This document shows, in pieces, positions 1 to 9,579 of a stretch of DNA of 64,000 bases. The DNA is taken from assembly GCA_026002875.1 (NCBI GenBank), contig BPGE01000001.1, positions 4,799,737 through 4,863,736 on the forward strand. The letters are read 5' to 3'. Source of the stretch: Bryobacteraceae bacterium. GTDB taxonomy: Bacteria; Acidobacteriota; Terriglobia; Bryobacterales; Bryobacteraceae. Positions within the stretch are counted from its first letter, which is position 1. Each line of letters opens with the position of its first letter. Below the pieces are notes generated by a model. It did not search any database. It was not told the DNA's origin and saw nothing but the letters and a program-made list of their open reading frames with translations. The position numbers were made by a program, and so were the translations under genes.

Positions 1-558
1 CCACGGCAGCTTGCCCCAGCGCGTTTCCCGCAGATTCGTTGCCAGCCGGAAGAACCGCGCGCCCATCTGGGCGGCGATGCTTTCCAGCCGCGCTGTCAGG
101 CGCGCATGCGCCTCCTTTTTCCAGAGCGGCATGTCCAGACCCTGGACATGTATGTAGTGCTTGCACTCGGGGTGCCGGAGCACGGTGAAAAAACTGTCAA
201 CGCCTGCGGTGAAGGAAGAGACGACTCCCGGCTTGGGCAATCCCGGGGGGAGCGTCTCGGCATGGATCTGAACCGGTTTCGCCAGGTCTGGATACCAGTA
301 GCGCCAGATGGAGAGCAGAGTCTGCGCATGGAGTTTCAGCCATGCATCCACGGGCAGGTCGATCTGCAGATCCTCCCCGATCACTGCGGCCAGCGGCAGC
401 GCCAGCGCCAGCCACGCGTTGCCGTTCGCCGGAGGAGGCACTTCTTCCGGAACACGGAACCACAACTGCTCCCTCGTTCCGTCTCCGAATTCCAGATCCA
501 CCGTCGATTGGCGGAACCCGCCGCTCACCAGATCATGCCTGAGATTGAGAACCTTCAC
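1..558 (-). CDS. PP-loop-like ATPase domain protein, partial
   Basis: The gene runs off the left edge; its N-terminal 186 codons are visible. It starts at a GTG at 558, preceded by a good GGAGGAG Shine-Dalgarno about 6 nt upstream. The translation is continuous and protein-like, with a residue stretch SSFTAGVDSFFTVL near position 113 that resembles the S-G-G-x-D-S nucleotide loop of PP-loop (N-type ATP pyrophosphatase) proteins, followed by a stretch around LDMPLW and A..MGARFFRLATNLRE as in ExsB/asparagine-synthase-like members. The substrate cannot be told and the C-terminal half is outside the window. It was missed by ATG-only gene calling because of the GTG start. Confidence 0.72.
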   Translation of the reverse strand, partial: MKVLNLRHDLVSGGFRQSTVDLEFGDGTREQLWFRVPEEVPPPANGNAWLALALPLAAVIGEDLQIDLPVDAWLKLHAQTLLSIWRYWYPDLAKPVQIHAETLPPGLPKPGVVSSFTAGVDSFFTVLRHPECKHYIHVQGLDMPLWKKEAHARLTARLESIAAQMGARFFRLATNLRETRWGKLPW

Positions 559-710
559 GCATTCTCCTCCCCCTCCACTCTAGCCCACGGTGCCGTTCAG
601 AGCATGTACCCTCTGACCCTTCGGTGCATCAGCAGCAATGAAAATCCCCGCAGGCTTATCACCGCGAGCGAAGGGCGCGAAGCGCCCGGGAACGACCGGT
701 CCCCAACCTT

Positions 711-1341
711 GCCTCCCGCGCCCTCCCCAACGGGCTTCCCCTCGCGCTCGCGCGAGGGCTGCATCCCAACCGTGCTGCCCGAGCCCTCCCCAACCGGGTT
801 TCCCCTCGCGCTCGCGCGAGGGCTGCATCCCAACCGTGCCCCCCGCGTCCTCCCTAACGGGCTTCCCCTCGCGCCCGCGCGAGGGCTGCATCCCAACCGT
901 GCCCCCGCGCGCTCTCCTGCGGGCTTCCCCTCGCGCTCGCGCGAGGGCTGCATCCCAACCGTGCCCCCCGCGTCCTCCCTAACGGGCTTCCCCTCGCGCT
1001 CGCGCGAGGGCTGCATCCCAACCATGCCTCGCGCGCCCTCCCCAACGGGCTTCCCCTCGCGCTCGCGCGAGGGCTGCATCCCAACCGTGCCCCCGCGCGC
1101 TCTCCTGCGGGCTTCCCCTCGCGCTCGCGCGAGGGCTGCATCCCAACCGTGCCCCCCGCGCCCCCCCCAACGGGCTTCCCCTCGCGCTCGCGCGAGGGCT
1201 GCATCCCAACCGTGCCTGCCGCGTCCTCCCCAACGGGCTTCCCCTCGCGCTCGCGCGAGGGCTGCATCCCAACCGTGCTGCCCGAGCCCTCCCCAACCGG
1301 GTTTCCCCTCGCGCTCGCGCGACGGCTGCATCCCAACCGTG
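711..1341. repeat. Array of ten ~61-63 bp direct repeats with hairpin core
   Basis: This fills most of the 905-bp non-coding gap 559-1463. Ten imperfect units each contain, read on the minus strand, GGCACGGTTGGGATGCAGCC, then a GC palindrome (CCTCGCGCGAGCGCGAGG), then GGGAAGCCCGTTGGG. The same flanks with a different palindrome recur at 24.5-25.3 kb. Long open frames on both strands here are by-products of the periodic GC-rich sequence. A separate hairpin GGGCGCGAAGCGCCC sits just before the array at about 673-687 and recurs at 5620-5634. I see no gene in the gap. Confidence 0.9.
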
Positions 1342-1463
1342 CCCGCCTGAGTTGCGAGAACGAGCGGACCCCTGGCCCGAACGGCGGTTTCCGCGCGAGC
1401 AGCCGCACGCGCAGCCCCTTCCGGCAGACCGTTCCCAGGTCCGCCGGCAACGGCGCAGCCACG

Positions 1464-2837
1464 CTAGCTGTACAGCCGGTCCCAGCTCCGCTCGTTGTTC
1501 CAGTTCTCCGTCGGTTCGAAGTACCCCGTCCCCGGCGCCAGCCGCCGCTTCACTTCGTCCGGGTTCGGTTCCACTCCGAGCCCCGGCTTCTCCGGCACGG
1601 CGGCAAACCCCTTCTCGTACAGAGGCTGATCGTTGCCTGTCACGAGATTCGACCACCACGGCACATCCACCGAGTGATGCTCCAGCACCAGGAAATTCTC
1701 CGTCGCCGCCGCGCAGTGCACGTTCGCCATGAACGAAATCGGCGTCCCCGCGAAGTGCATCGCCATGGCGTGCCCGTACTCCATCACCGCATCGCCGATT
1801 TTCTTCGTCTCCAGCAGCCCGCCCGACGACGCCAGGTCCGGATGGAAAATGTCCACCGCGTGGTGCTTCGCCAGCTCGATGAACGGCTCTTTGAGATAGA
1901 TGTCCTCTCCGGTCAGCGTCGGAATGTCCACCGCCAGCGTGATCTGCTTCCACAATTCCGTCTCCGTCCACGGAATCATGTCCTCCAGCCACGCCAGGTT
2001 GTATTTCTCCAGCGCCTTCCCCAGCCGGATGCAGGAATTCACTCCGATATGCCCGAAATGATCCGCCGCCAGAGGAATGTCCCATCCCACAATTTCCCGG
2101 ATTTGCGCCACATAATCGCACATCAGCCCGATGCCTTTCTCCGTCAGCTCCATCCCCGTGAACATGTGCTTCGTCCACACGGAAGACCGCTGCGTCACGC
2201 CCGCCGGCGCTGTGACCGCCCCGGGAATTTTCTCCACCAGATCGATGCCCAAGTCCATCTTGAGCCACGTGAACCCCTGCTCCCGCCGCGCCTTCAGCCG
2301 CTCGCCGTACACCTTCGGATCATGCGACTCCGTCGTGTCCGCGTACAGCCGGATCCGGTCCCGGAACTTGCCTCCCAGCAGCTGATACGCCGGCACGTTA
2401 TACGCCTTCCCCGCCAGATCCCACAGCGCCATCTCCACGCCGCACACTCCGCCCGCCTGCCGCGCATGAAATCCGAACTGCTTGATCTTCCGGAACACCT
2501 TGTCGACGTTGCACGGATTCTCGCCGAGCAGGCGCGACTTCAGCATCAACGCGTACGTCACGCTTGCTCCGTCGCGCACCTCGCCGTAGCCAGAGATGCC
2601 CTGGTTCGTGTCGATCCGGATGATCGGCACGCGCATCGGCGCGTTCACGATGTGCGCGAACCGCAGGTCCGTGATCCGCAGCGCCGACGGCTTCGAATTC
2701 GTGTTGACGTTGTTCTGATACGCCTGGATCGTTTCCTCGGCCCAGAACCCCGCCGCCACGCCCGCTGCGGCTTTCAGAAATCCTCTCCGGCTCGCTCCGC
2801 GCCGGTTCTGCCACCATTTCTTCGTCGCTCTCTCCAT
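1464..2837 (-). CDS. TAT-exported enolase-superfamily (mandelate racemase/muconate lactonizing type) enzyme
   Basis: This 457-aa protein probably dehydrates or racemizes a sugar acid. The start at 2837 is chosen because GGGAGGGA lies just upstream. The N-terminus has a twin-arginine motif (SRRGFLK) followed by a hydrophobic Ala/Gly stretch, so the protein is predicted to be exported folded. The barrel shows the expected carboxylate metal-ligand segments (AADHFGH, WLEDM, TGEDIY), a KMDLGID strand and a C-terminal MHFAGTPI histidine region, as in galactonate/mannonate-dehydratase-like members. It follows the RraA-like gene by 17 nt, suggesting one operon. The exact substrate is unknown. Confidence 0.88.
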   Translation of the reverse strand: MERATKKWWQNRRGASRRGFLKAAAGVAAGFWAEETIQAYQNNVNTNSKPSALRITDLRFAHIVNAPMRVPIIRIDTNQGISGYGEVRDGASVTYALMLKSRLLGENPCNVDKVFRKIKQFGFHARQAGGVCGVEMALWDLAGKAYNVPAYQLLGGKFRDRIRLYADTTESHDPKVYGERLKARREQGFTWLKMDLGIDLVEKIPGAVTAPAGVTQRSSVWTKHMFTGMELTEKGIGLMCDYVAQIREIVGWDIPLAADHFGHIGVNSCIRLGKALEKYNLAWLEDMIPWTETELWKQITLAVDIPTLTGEDIYLKEPFIELAKHHAVDIFHPDLASSGGLLETKKIGDAVMEYGHAMAMHFAGTPISFMANVHCAAATENFLVLEHHSVDVPWWSNLVTGNDQPLYEKGFAAVPEKPGLGVEPNPDEVKRRLAPGTGYFEPTENWNNERSWDRLYS

Positions 2838-2854
2838 GGCTCCCTCCCTTCGGA

Positions 2855-3775
2855 TCACTGCTCTCGCTTCGGCATCCGGACCTTCGAGCCCTTCGCCTCG
2901 GCCCACTTGTTGAATTCATCGATCATCTGCGGCGTCCACCGCGTGTCGATCTGCCCCGGCGTGTACTTCTGCTCCCGCAGCATCTGATGGCCCCACTCGT
3001 CCTGCAGCCGCGTCAGCTCGCTTTCATCGGCAACCTTCTCCGCCAGATGCGCCGGAATGAACGTGATCCCCTCCGGATCGCTCAGCACCACGTCGCCCGG
3101 CAGCACCGTCGCCTGCCCGATCCGCACCGGCACGTTGATCCCCATCAGCGTCACTTCCGCAATCGCCGACGGATCGAAGCCGCGGCAGAAAATCTTGAAC
3201 CCCTTGATCTCCATCAGTCCGCTCACGTCCCGCACCGAACCATCCACCACCAGCCCCGTCCCCGTCTTCGTCCAGATCGAGGTCCCCAGATTGTCCCCGA
3301 TGATCGTGCCGTCCTTGATCTTGCCGAACAGATCCACCACCATCACATCGCGCTTCACCAGCGTGTCGATGACCCACGAATTCTGCCCCCTGCCCACGCG
3401 GTTCTCCTTCTTGCCCATGTCCATGATGTAGGCGTCCATGTCCGGTCTCTTCGGCATGAACACGGCCGTCACCGCGCGCCCCACCAGCCGGTCCCCCGTC
3501 GGATCGTTCACGTTCACCGTCTTCCAGTTGCTCTCGAACTGGTTGTGGTAACCCAGCCGCCGCAGCGTCCCCCACGCCTCTTCCGCCGTCGTCAGCTTCA
3601 GCCGGTCCAGCACTTCGTCCGGCACCTTCGGCCTGCCGTCGGGGAACCGCTCTCCTTTCCATTCCCGCGTGATCTCGATCCGCTGCTGATTGGAAAACAT
3701 CCCGAGCTGCGCCATCGCGCCCGCCGCCAGCAGCACGGCGGCAGCGCCCGCAGCCGTCATCGCCTGTTTCATCAT
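2855..3775 (-). CDS. Exported RraA-like / HMG-aldolase family protein
   Basis: This 306-aa protein belongs to the RraA/4-hydroxy-4-methyl-2-oxoglutarate aldolase-like family. Visible signatures are GDNLGTSIWTKTGTG, VVDGSVRD and LPGDVVLSDPEGITFIP, the metal- and substrate-binding region of the family. The start at 3775 (MMKQAM) is preceded by AGGAGGT at 5-nt spacing, and the first ~22 residues form a signal peptide ending in AMAQ. An exported RraA-like protein is unusual for a family normally regarded as cytoplasmic. It is followed by the enolase-superfamily gene and preceded by a permease gene, so a role in cleaving or tautomerizing a sugar-acid-derived keto acid is likely but inferred. Confidence 0.85.
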   Translation of the reverse strand: MMKQAMTAAGAAAVLLAAGAMAQLGMFSNQQRIEITREWKGERFPDGRPKVPDEVLDRLKLTTAEEAWGTLRRLGYHNQFESNWKTVNVNDPTGDRLVGRAVTAVFMPKRPDMDAYIMDMGKKENRVGRGQNSWVIDTLVKRDVMVVDLFGKIKDGTIIGDNLGTSIWTKTGTGLVVDGSVRDVSGLMEIKGFKIFCRGFDPSAIAEVTLMGINVPVRIGQATVLPGDVVLSDPEGITFIPAHLAEKVADESELTRLQDEWGHQMLREQKYTPGQIDTRWTPQMIDEFNKWAEAKGSKVRMPKREQ

Positions 3776-3842
3776 CCGTGACCTCCTGTGGTTGTCAGGA
3801 TCGCAAAGCCTCCACCGCGCCCGTTCCGGCGCGGCGCCCCTG

Positions 3843-5489
3843 TTACCAGAACCTGTGATTGTGCGCCACCACGCCCGGCAGCACGTACGCATACAGCATC
3901 ACCAGCAGCCCGATCACCAGCGCCAGCGCCAGCCCGTGCTTGGCCACCGCGCGGAACAGGTCGCCCTCTTTTCCCTCGATCCCCGCCGCCACGCACGCGA
4001 TGATCAGCGACTGCGCCGCAACCATCTTCCCCATCACTCCGCCCGCCGAATTCGCCGCCGCCATCAGCACGGGATCCAGCCCCAGCTTCGTCGCCGTCAC
4101 CACCTGCAGGTTTCCGAACAGTGCATTGGATCCCGCATCCGTGCCGCTCAGCGCCACGCCGATCCATCCAATGAACGTCCCGAAGATCGGATACAGCACG
4201 CCCGTGTGCGTCATCGCCAGCCCCAGCACGGCGTCCATCCCGCAGTACCGCATCACGTACGCCATGCAGATCATGCATAGAATCGCCAGAAAACTGAACC
4301 GCATCCGGTGCATCGTCCCCCGGAACACCCGCAGCGTCGTTCCCATCGACAGCCCCAGCACCGGCCCGGCCGCCAGCCCGGCGAGCACCGTCGCCGTCCC
4401 CACGCTCGCCAGCCAGTCGAAACTGAACACCGCCGTGTCCAGCACGTCTTTTTCCACCACCGGCGCCGTCCGCAGCACCATCTGGTGCAGCCCCGGCACA
4501 GGCGTCTTGTAGCTCGTCTGCGAGATCGCCGCCTTCACCGCAGGAATGCCCCACGCCACCACGAACAGCGCGATCAGCGCGAACGGCGACCACGCATGCA
4601 CCACCTCCCGCGCCGTATATTTCCGCTTTTCCGGTCTGGGTTTTTCCCGTTCTTCAGGGAAATGGAATTCCTCTTTGGGCTTCCAGTACTTGAAAAAGAC
4701 GGCGCAGATCAGGATGGCGCCCATCCCGCTCATGATGTCCACAAGGTTCGGATCCACGTAATTCGACCAGAAAAACTGGATTCCGGCGAACGAAAATCCC
4801 GCCGCCACGCACGCCGGCCATACCTGGAATGTCTCCTTCCACCCCACCATCGACCGGACCAGGTAGAACGGCAGCAGCGCCGCGATCGGAGGCAGGATCC
4901 GCCCCATCGTCGCGCTCAGGTCGGACTCCGGCAGCCCTGTCACCGCCGCCAGCGCCCGCACCGGATTCCCCATCCCGCCCCACGCCACCGGCGCCGTGTT
5001 CGCCATCAGGCACACCACCGCCGTTTCGAAAGGACGGAAACCCAGCCCGATCATCATCGCCGCCGTCACCGCCACCGGCGCTCCTCCGCCGCCTGCGCCC
5101 TCCAGAACCGCGCCGAAGCAGAACGCGATCAGCAGCATCTGCACCCGCCGGTCGTCCGTGATCGCCCCGATCGAGCCCTTGATCGTTTCGAAGTGCCCGC
5201 TCTGCACCGTCAGGTCGTAGACGAACACCGCTCCCACCACCACCCACGCGATCCACAGCGCCGCGTACACCGCTCCGTGCGCCGCCGCTCCAGCCACCAT
5301 GTGCACCGGCATGCGGAAGATCAGCGCCGCCACCGCCATCGCCGCAATCAGCGCATACAGCGCCGCCAGATGCGCCTTCGTCTTGCGCACCGCCAGCAGG
5401 TAGAACAGCACCGTCACCGGTATCGCCGCCGCCAGCGTCGACAGCACTGCATTGCCCAGAGGATCGTAGTTCTGCGTCCAGACCTGCAT
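3843..5489 (-). CDS. L-lactate/glycolate permease family transporter
   Basis: This 548-aa polytopic membrane protein has at least a dozen hydrophobic segments. The LctP/LldP family is recognizable from the glycine-rich GAVLEGAGGGGAPVAVTAAM loop, the TAPVAWGGMGNP motif and the C-terminal GTDAGSNALFGNLQ segment with ANSAGGVMGKM. Such permeases import lactate, glycolate or related 2-hydroxy acids by proton symport. It lies 67 nt upstream of the RraA-like gene on the same strand, so uptake and breakdown of a hydroxy or sugar acid are plausibly coupled. Length matches the family. Confidence 0.92.
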   Translation of the reverse strand: MQVWTQNYDPLGNAVLSTLAAAIPVTVLFYLLAVRKTKAHLAALYALIAAMAVAALIFRMPVHMVAGAAAHGAVYAALWIAWVVVGAVFVYDLTVQSGHFETIKGSIGAITDDRRVQMLLIAFCFGAVLEGAGGGGAPVAVTAAMMIGLGFRPFETAVVCLMANTAPVAWGGMGNPVRALAAVTGLPESDLSATMGRILPPIAALLPFYLVRSMVGWKETFQVWPACVAAGFSFAGIQFFWSNYVDPNLVDIMSGMGAILICAVFFKYWKPKEEFHFPEEREKPRPEKRKYTAREVVHAWSPFALIALFVVAWGIPAVKAAISQTSYKTPVPGLHQMVLRTAPVVEKDVLDTAVFSFDWLASVGTATVLAGLAAGPVLGLSMGTTLRVFRGTMHRMRFSFLAILCMICMAYVMRYCGMDAVLGLAMTHTGVLYPIFGTFIGWIGVALSGTDAGSNALFGNLQVVTATKLGLDPVLMAAANSAGGVMGKMVAAQSLIIACVAAGIEGKEGDLFRAVAKHGLALALVIGLLVMLYAYVLPGVVAHNHRFW

Positions 5490-5714
5490 CTCGGTTGCCC
5501 TGCGGAAAGCGGCATCATATCAAACCTCGTCTCAAACCTCGTCCGCCCGCTGAAACACCCGCCGCCATCAGCCGCCAAAATCCACGCAGCTCCACAGCGG
5601 GTTCGGATCCGCGGGCGAAGGGCGCGAAGCGCCCGGGAGCGAGCGGTCGCCCGCACGGCGCGAGTCCTGCGCGGCGCAGCGATTTTCGAGCGTGCGGTCC
5701 CCGCCCGTGCCCCG

Positions 5715-5935
5715 CCGCGCCCTCTCCATCGGGTTTCCCCCCGGTCTTGGGTCTGTGAAAAAATCCCCGGCCCGATTTTGGCCAAAAGTGAGGCGTTCTT
5801 GCCCTCTCCAGAAGTTCCGGGATGCGCCGGAAGCGGCCGCCTCAGGGTTCGGCTACCCCCACAAAGGAACCGCTGTGCCCGGCAGGGGATTTTTTCACAA
5901 ACCCCTTCGCCGAGGGCTGCATCCCGACCGCGCCC
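5715..5935. repeat. Inverted-repeat (MITE-like) insert inside a broken hairpin-repeat unit
   Basis: This lies in the 633-bp gap 5490-6122, which holds no convincing gene. The 15-bp termini TGTGAAAAAATCCCC (5754-5768) and GGGGATTTTTTCACA (5885-5899) are perfect inverted repeats flanking about 116 bp. The sequence to the left (about 5715-5745, CTCTCCATCGGGTTTCCCC) and to the right (about 5901-5930, GAGGGCTGCATCCCGACC) match the two halves of the dispersed unit arrayed at 711-1341. A small insertion into such a unit would explain this. A hairpin GGGCGCGAAGCGCCC at 5620-5634 repeats the one next to the first array. Confidence 0.55.
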
Positions 5936-6065
5936 GCTTCCGTTCCTCGCACGAACCGCGCACAGCGCCTGCCCGCTCATGCCCCGCGCCGGTCTTCAGA
6001 AAACCCCCTTCCGGCTGCGGTCGCTCCGTCCCTGCCCGGGCGCTCCCCCATGCCCTGAAACAAAA

Positions 6066-6095
6066 CCCCGGCCCCCCTGTGAAGGGAGGCCGGGG
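6066..6095 (-). terminator. Rho-independent terminator after TonB receptor 1
   Basis: The stem CCCCGGCC/GGCCGGGG with additional inner pairing is followed on the minus strand by TTTTG. It lies 28 nt beyond the stop codon of the receptor gene ending at 6123. Confidence 0.75.
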
Positions 6096-6122
6096 TCGAA
6101 AGATCGCTGAACTCGAGAAAAA

Positions 6123-9100
6123 CTAGAACAGGATCTTTGCACTCAGCAGCATGGTGCGCCCGCCGGGATCGGTCACATTCTGACCGAACTGCGGACTGCT
6201 CATCACTGCGATCGGGTTGCCGAAGTTGCGGTGGTTGAACGCGTTGATCCAGTCCGCGCGCAGCTGCAGCCGGAAGCGCTCGGTGATGTCGGTCGTCTTC
6301 AGCGCCGAAACGCTCCAGTTGCGGAAGCCCGGTCCGCGGAAAGTGTTGCGGCCCAGATTGCCGCCATTCGGCTTGGAGTTTGCCAGCGGCGTCCCGGCGG
6401 CGGTCAGGTTCGTGAGGAAGATACCCGCCCCAGTAATGGGCGTGCTGAATGTCCGCCAGTTGGCGGTGACCGGGTCGAGCGTCAGCGTGCCGTTCTGGTT
6501 GTAATCCGGGCGGTGCGGCGCAGGCGTTCCCGTGCCGCCGGTGTCCACGCCGGTGCGGACCGTGAACGGCTGCCCGCTCTGGAAGTCCGCCGTCCCCGTG
6601 AACGACCAGCCCTTGCCCAGCCGGCGGGCGAAGCCGTTGTTCCACGCCGGCAGCAGGTTCGGCAGATCGTAGTTCCAGTAGGTGGCCACCCGGTGCGGGC
6701 GGTCGAACACCGAGCGCGACCACTCGTTGCGGTAGTTGAAGAAGTCCTGCGGCACCTGCGGGCTCGAGTTCACGATGTCCGCCACGCCCAGGGACTCGTC
6801 GTTGTCGGAGTAGTTGGCGCTCCACGTGTAGTTGCCGCCGATCGTCAGCCCGTTGGCGAGCCGCCGGTCGAGCTTCACGAACATGGCGTCGTAGCGCGCC
6901 TTCGCCGTCGATTCAATCAGCACCCGCGAGCCCCACGCCGGATTCAGGCGCCGGGAAACGGGGAACGCCGCCGTCGGCAGCAGTCCCGGGATCGAATTGG
7001 GGTTCCGCGTCTCCAGCACCCGCGCAGCCTGCTCGGCCGTCAGAATGCCCGGATTCGCCTGCCCCTGCCGGATCTGCGCGTAGCTGCTCGAGCCGCTGTA
7101 GCCCAGCTCGAACACGTAATTGCGCAGGAACTGCCGTTGCACCGAGAAGCTGTAGAACCGCGTCGTCGGATGCTGCATGTCCGTCGGGCTGTTGACGAAC
7201 GTCGCATACGGATCCAGCCTCGGCGTGGCGCTCACTGGCAGCAGGTTCGGCCACTGGTTCACGAGTCCCGTCCGGTCGACTTCGCCCACGACCACGCGAG
7301 GGAAGTTGCTGGCGTTCACGGTCAGGATGTTGAAGAACAGCACGTCGTAGCCCATGCCCCAGCCGCCGCGGAACACGGTCTGTCCGTCGCCGAGCAGTTT
7401 GCCCAGCCAGCCGCCTTTGCCTGTCGGGCTGTAGGCGAACCCGGCGCGCGGCGCCCAGTTGTTGCGGTCCATCCGCACATCGCGCGGCACGCCCACCGCC
7501 GCCACCGCATCGTTGGCGGCGCCGAAGAATCCGAACGGCACCGTGTTCACCTCGTACCGCAGGCCGAGGTTCAGCGTCAGCTCCGGCGTCACGCGCCAGT
7601 CGTCCTGGAAGAACAGGAACGTGTTCCACTGCCGCGCGTCGAACGTGGCCGTATTCAGCGCCTGCCGGAACGCCGCCGGCCGGTTGTTCAGAAAGTCCTG
7701 CAGGTTATCGAACGTGTACGTGCCCTTCGAGTCGAACGCGGCGTTGTTGAACAGCTTGTTGTACCGCACGTCGGCGCCGATCTTGATGGAGTGACGGTTC
7801 CAGAGATACGTCGACGTGTTCTGGAACTGGTAGGAGTTCTGCAGGCGGCCCTGCGGGAAGTTCGAGAGCCCGCCCACCGTGAAAAATCCCGTGATTCCCG
7901 TCGTCGGCGTGCGCGGATCGTTCTCCGGGAAATCCAGGAAGCCGCGGACGTAGGCGAAGCGGAATTCGTTCACCCACTGCGGGCTGAACGTCCGCGTCCA
8001 CGACGCGGCATGATTCTGCCGCAGAATCTCCTGCGAGGCTGCGAACAGGCTGCCGAACTGCAGGTTGCTCGTCACATTCGGCTGCATGCGCTGGTCCACC
8101 TGAAGGCGGTAGGTCAGTGCGTCCTTCGACGTCAGCGCATGATCCACCCTCGCCGTGCCGTACCAGAAATTGTACGGGTTGGCCAGAGGAAGCTGGATCT
8201 GGCCGACGGGAATCGAAACGCCGTTCACGGTCACGTTGCGGGGATTCGTATAGCGCGTCACGCGGGGATAAATGTCCTCCAGAAACCGGATGCCGCCCAG
8301 GACGGCCTGACGGCTGGCCGGCGTCTGGTCTGGCCCCAGCGGAACGTTCCGCAGCAGCTGGTAGCCTTCCGCCGTCGGAATCGTCGCCACCGCCGCATTG
8401 CGGGCGTCAGGCGCCTCCCGCCGCCGGTTGGCTTCGATCAGCGCGAAAAAGAACGTGCGGTCCTTCCGGATGGGGCCGCCCAGCGAACCGCCCGCCTGGT
8501 TCTGGTTGAAGCGCGGCGTCGAATTCACTCCCGCGCGCTTGTTCAGCAGGCTCACCGGCTCCACCCAGTTCGCGCGATAGTAATTGAACACAGAACCGTG
8601 GAATTCGTTGGTCCCGCTGCGCGTCGTCACCATGATCTGCGCGCCGCTGTTGCGCCCGTACTCGGCCGAATAGGCCGCCGTCTGCACCTGGTACTCGGAG
8701 ATCGCCTCCGGGATGATGCGGTTGTTGGAGATCGTCACCGATGGATCGTTGTTGTCCACGCCGTCGATCATGAAGTTGTTGTTCCGCGCGCGCTGGCCGT
8801 TCGCCGAAATGCCGGTCGACCCGGGGCCGCGCGCCGCCGTCGGCGCCAGCAGCGCGATCTGGTTCACGTCGCGCGTCGCGCCCGTCAGCGGCAGATTCTC
8901 CAGAACCTTCACATCCAGCTTGCGCTCGATGGAGGCCGTCGCCTTCGACAGTTCCACGCCGGCGGGCGCCGCCACGACTTCCAGCGTCGTCGCCGCCGAC
9001 GCCACTTCCAGAGACTGGTTCAACACCACTTCCTGCGTGGCGCCGACTTCCACAGGGCCCACGCGGCGCGTGGCGAAGCCGCTGCTGGCGAACTCCACCA

Positions 9101-9332
9101 TGTACCTGCCCGGCTCGACGGCGGGGAACCGGTAAAGACCAACCTCGTTCGTCTTCACCGTGCGCCGGATGTTCGTGTCCACGTTGATGATGGACACATC
9201 AGCGTTGGTAATCACCGCGCCGGAACTGTCCGTCACGGTCCCTGAAATATAGCCGCGCGAGAGCTGTCCCCATGCGGCGAAGCTGCAGAACATGAGCAGA
9301 AATACACCCACACGTCGGGTGAAATTGTCCAT
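6123..9332 (-). CDS. Oar-like TonB-dependent receptor 1
   Basis: This 1069-aa outer-membrane protein has a signal peptide (residues 1-22, ending AWGQ), a carboxypeptidase-regulatory-like beta-sandwich at about 27-110 (YISGTVTDSSGAVI), a plug-like region with NNNFMIDGVDNND and SAEYGRNSGAQIMVTTRSGTNEFHG, and a long beta-barrel to the C-terminus, which ends in an aromatic residue. Acidobacteria carry many such Oar-type receptors, thought to import oligosaccharides or other large nutrients with TonB energy. AGGAG with 9-nt spacing supports the start. It is the first of three tandem paralogues, downstream of a sugar-acid cluster. The substrate is unknown. Confidence 0.93.
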   Translation of the reverse strand: MDNFTRRVGVFLLMFCSFAAWGQLSRGYISGTVTDSSGAVITNADVSIINVDTNIRRTVKTNEVGLYRFPAVEPGRYMVEFASSGFATRRVGPVEVGATQEVVLNQSLEVASAATTLEVVAAPAGVELSKATASIERKLDVKVLENLPLTGATRDVNQIALLAPTAARGPGSTGISANGQRARNNNFMIDGVDNNDPSVTISNNRIIPEAISEYQVQTAAYSAEYGRNSGAQIMVTTRSGTNEFHGSVFNYYRANWVEPVSLLNKRAGVNSTPRFNQNQAGGSLGGPIRKDRTFFFALIEANRRREAPDARNAAVATIPTAEGYQLLRNVPLGPDQTPASRQAVLGGIRFLEDIYPRVTRYTNPRNVTVNGVSIPVGQIQLPLANPYNFWYGTARVDHALTSKDALTYRLQVDQRMQPNVTSNLQFGSLFAASQEILRQNHAASWTRTFSPQWVNEFRFAYVRGFLDFPENDPRTPTTGITGFFTVGGLSNFPQGRLQNSYQFQNTSTYLWNRHSIKIGADVRYNKLFNNAAFDSKGTYTFDNLQDFLNNRPAAFRQALNTATFDARQWNTFLFFQDDWRVTPELTLNLGLRYEVNTVPFGFFGAANDAVAAVGVPRDVRMDRNNWAPRAGFAYSPTGKGGWLGKLLGDGQTVFRGGWGMGYDVLFFNILTVNASNFPRVVVGEVDRTGLVNQWPNLLPVSATPRLDPYATFVNSPTDMQHPTTRFYSFSVQRQFLRNYVFELGYSGSSSYAQIRQGQANPGILTAEQAARVLETRNPNSIPGLLPTAAFPVSRRLNPAWGSRVLIESTAKARYDAMFVKLDRRLANGLTIGGNYTWSANYSDNDESLGVADIVNSSPQVPQDFFNYRNEWSRSVFDRPHRVATYWNYDLPNLLPAWNNGFARRLGKGWSFTGTADFQSGQPFTVRTGVDTGGTGTPAPHRPDYNQNGTLTLDPVTANWRTFSTPITGAGIFLTNLTAAGTPLANSKPNGGNLGRNTFRGPGFRNWSVSALKTTDITERFRLQLRADWINAFNHRNFGNPIAVMSSPQFGQNVTDPGGRTMLLSAKILF

Positions 9333-9579
9333 TATTCAATTCTCCTGAAGAGCGAATTGTGGTGGGTTTTCCCGGAAGCTTGCGTCCGCTGACAGGGCAG
9401 AACCGCCTTTTTTCTGATTCCCGGGCCGGCAGGCAGGACTGAAAAATTCCTTCCGCCCGGAACAGGCTCGGCGCCCTGTTCAGACCGGCTGAAACAGGGC
9501 TTCTGATCGCTTCTTTTCAGGTCTCGCAGCTCGAACCGAGTGCTCGATCCTGCGGGAAAAATACGCCCGCTTCCCTCTC

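Noticed and set aside
711..1341. CRISPR array
   Set aside because: Units are imperfect, contiguous and lack unique spacers of constant length, and no cas genes are nearby.
106..1350. Long open frames on both strands across the repeat array (for example 414 aa plus, 244 aa minus)
   Set aside because: They are made of the periodic GC-rich repeat read in frame, with monotonous Pro/Arg/Ser/Gly translation; the plus frame also runs antisense to the real GTG-started gene at 1-558.
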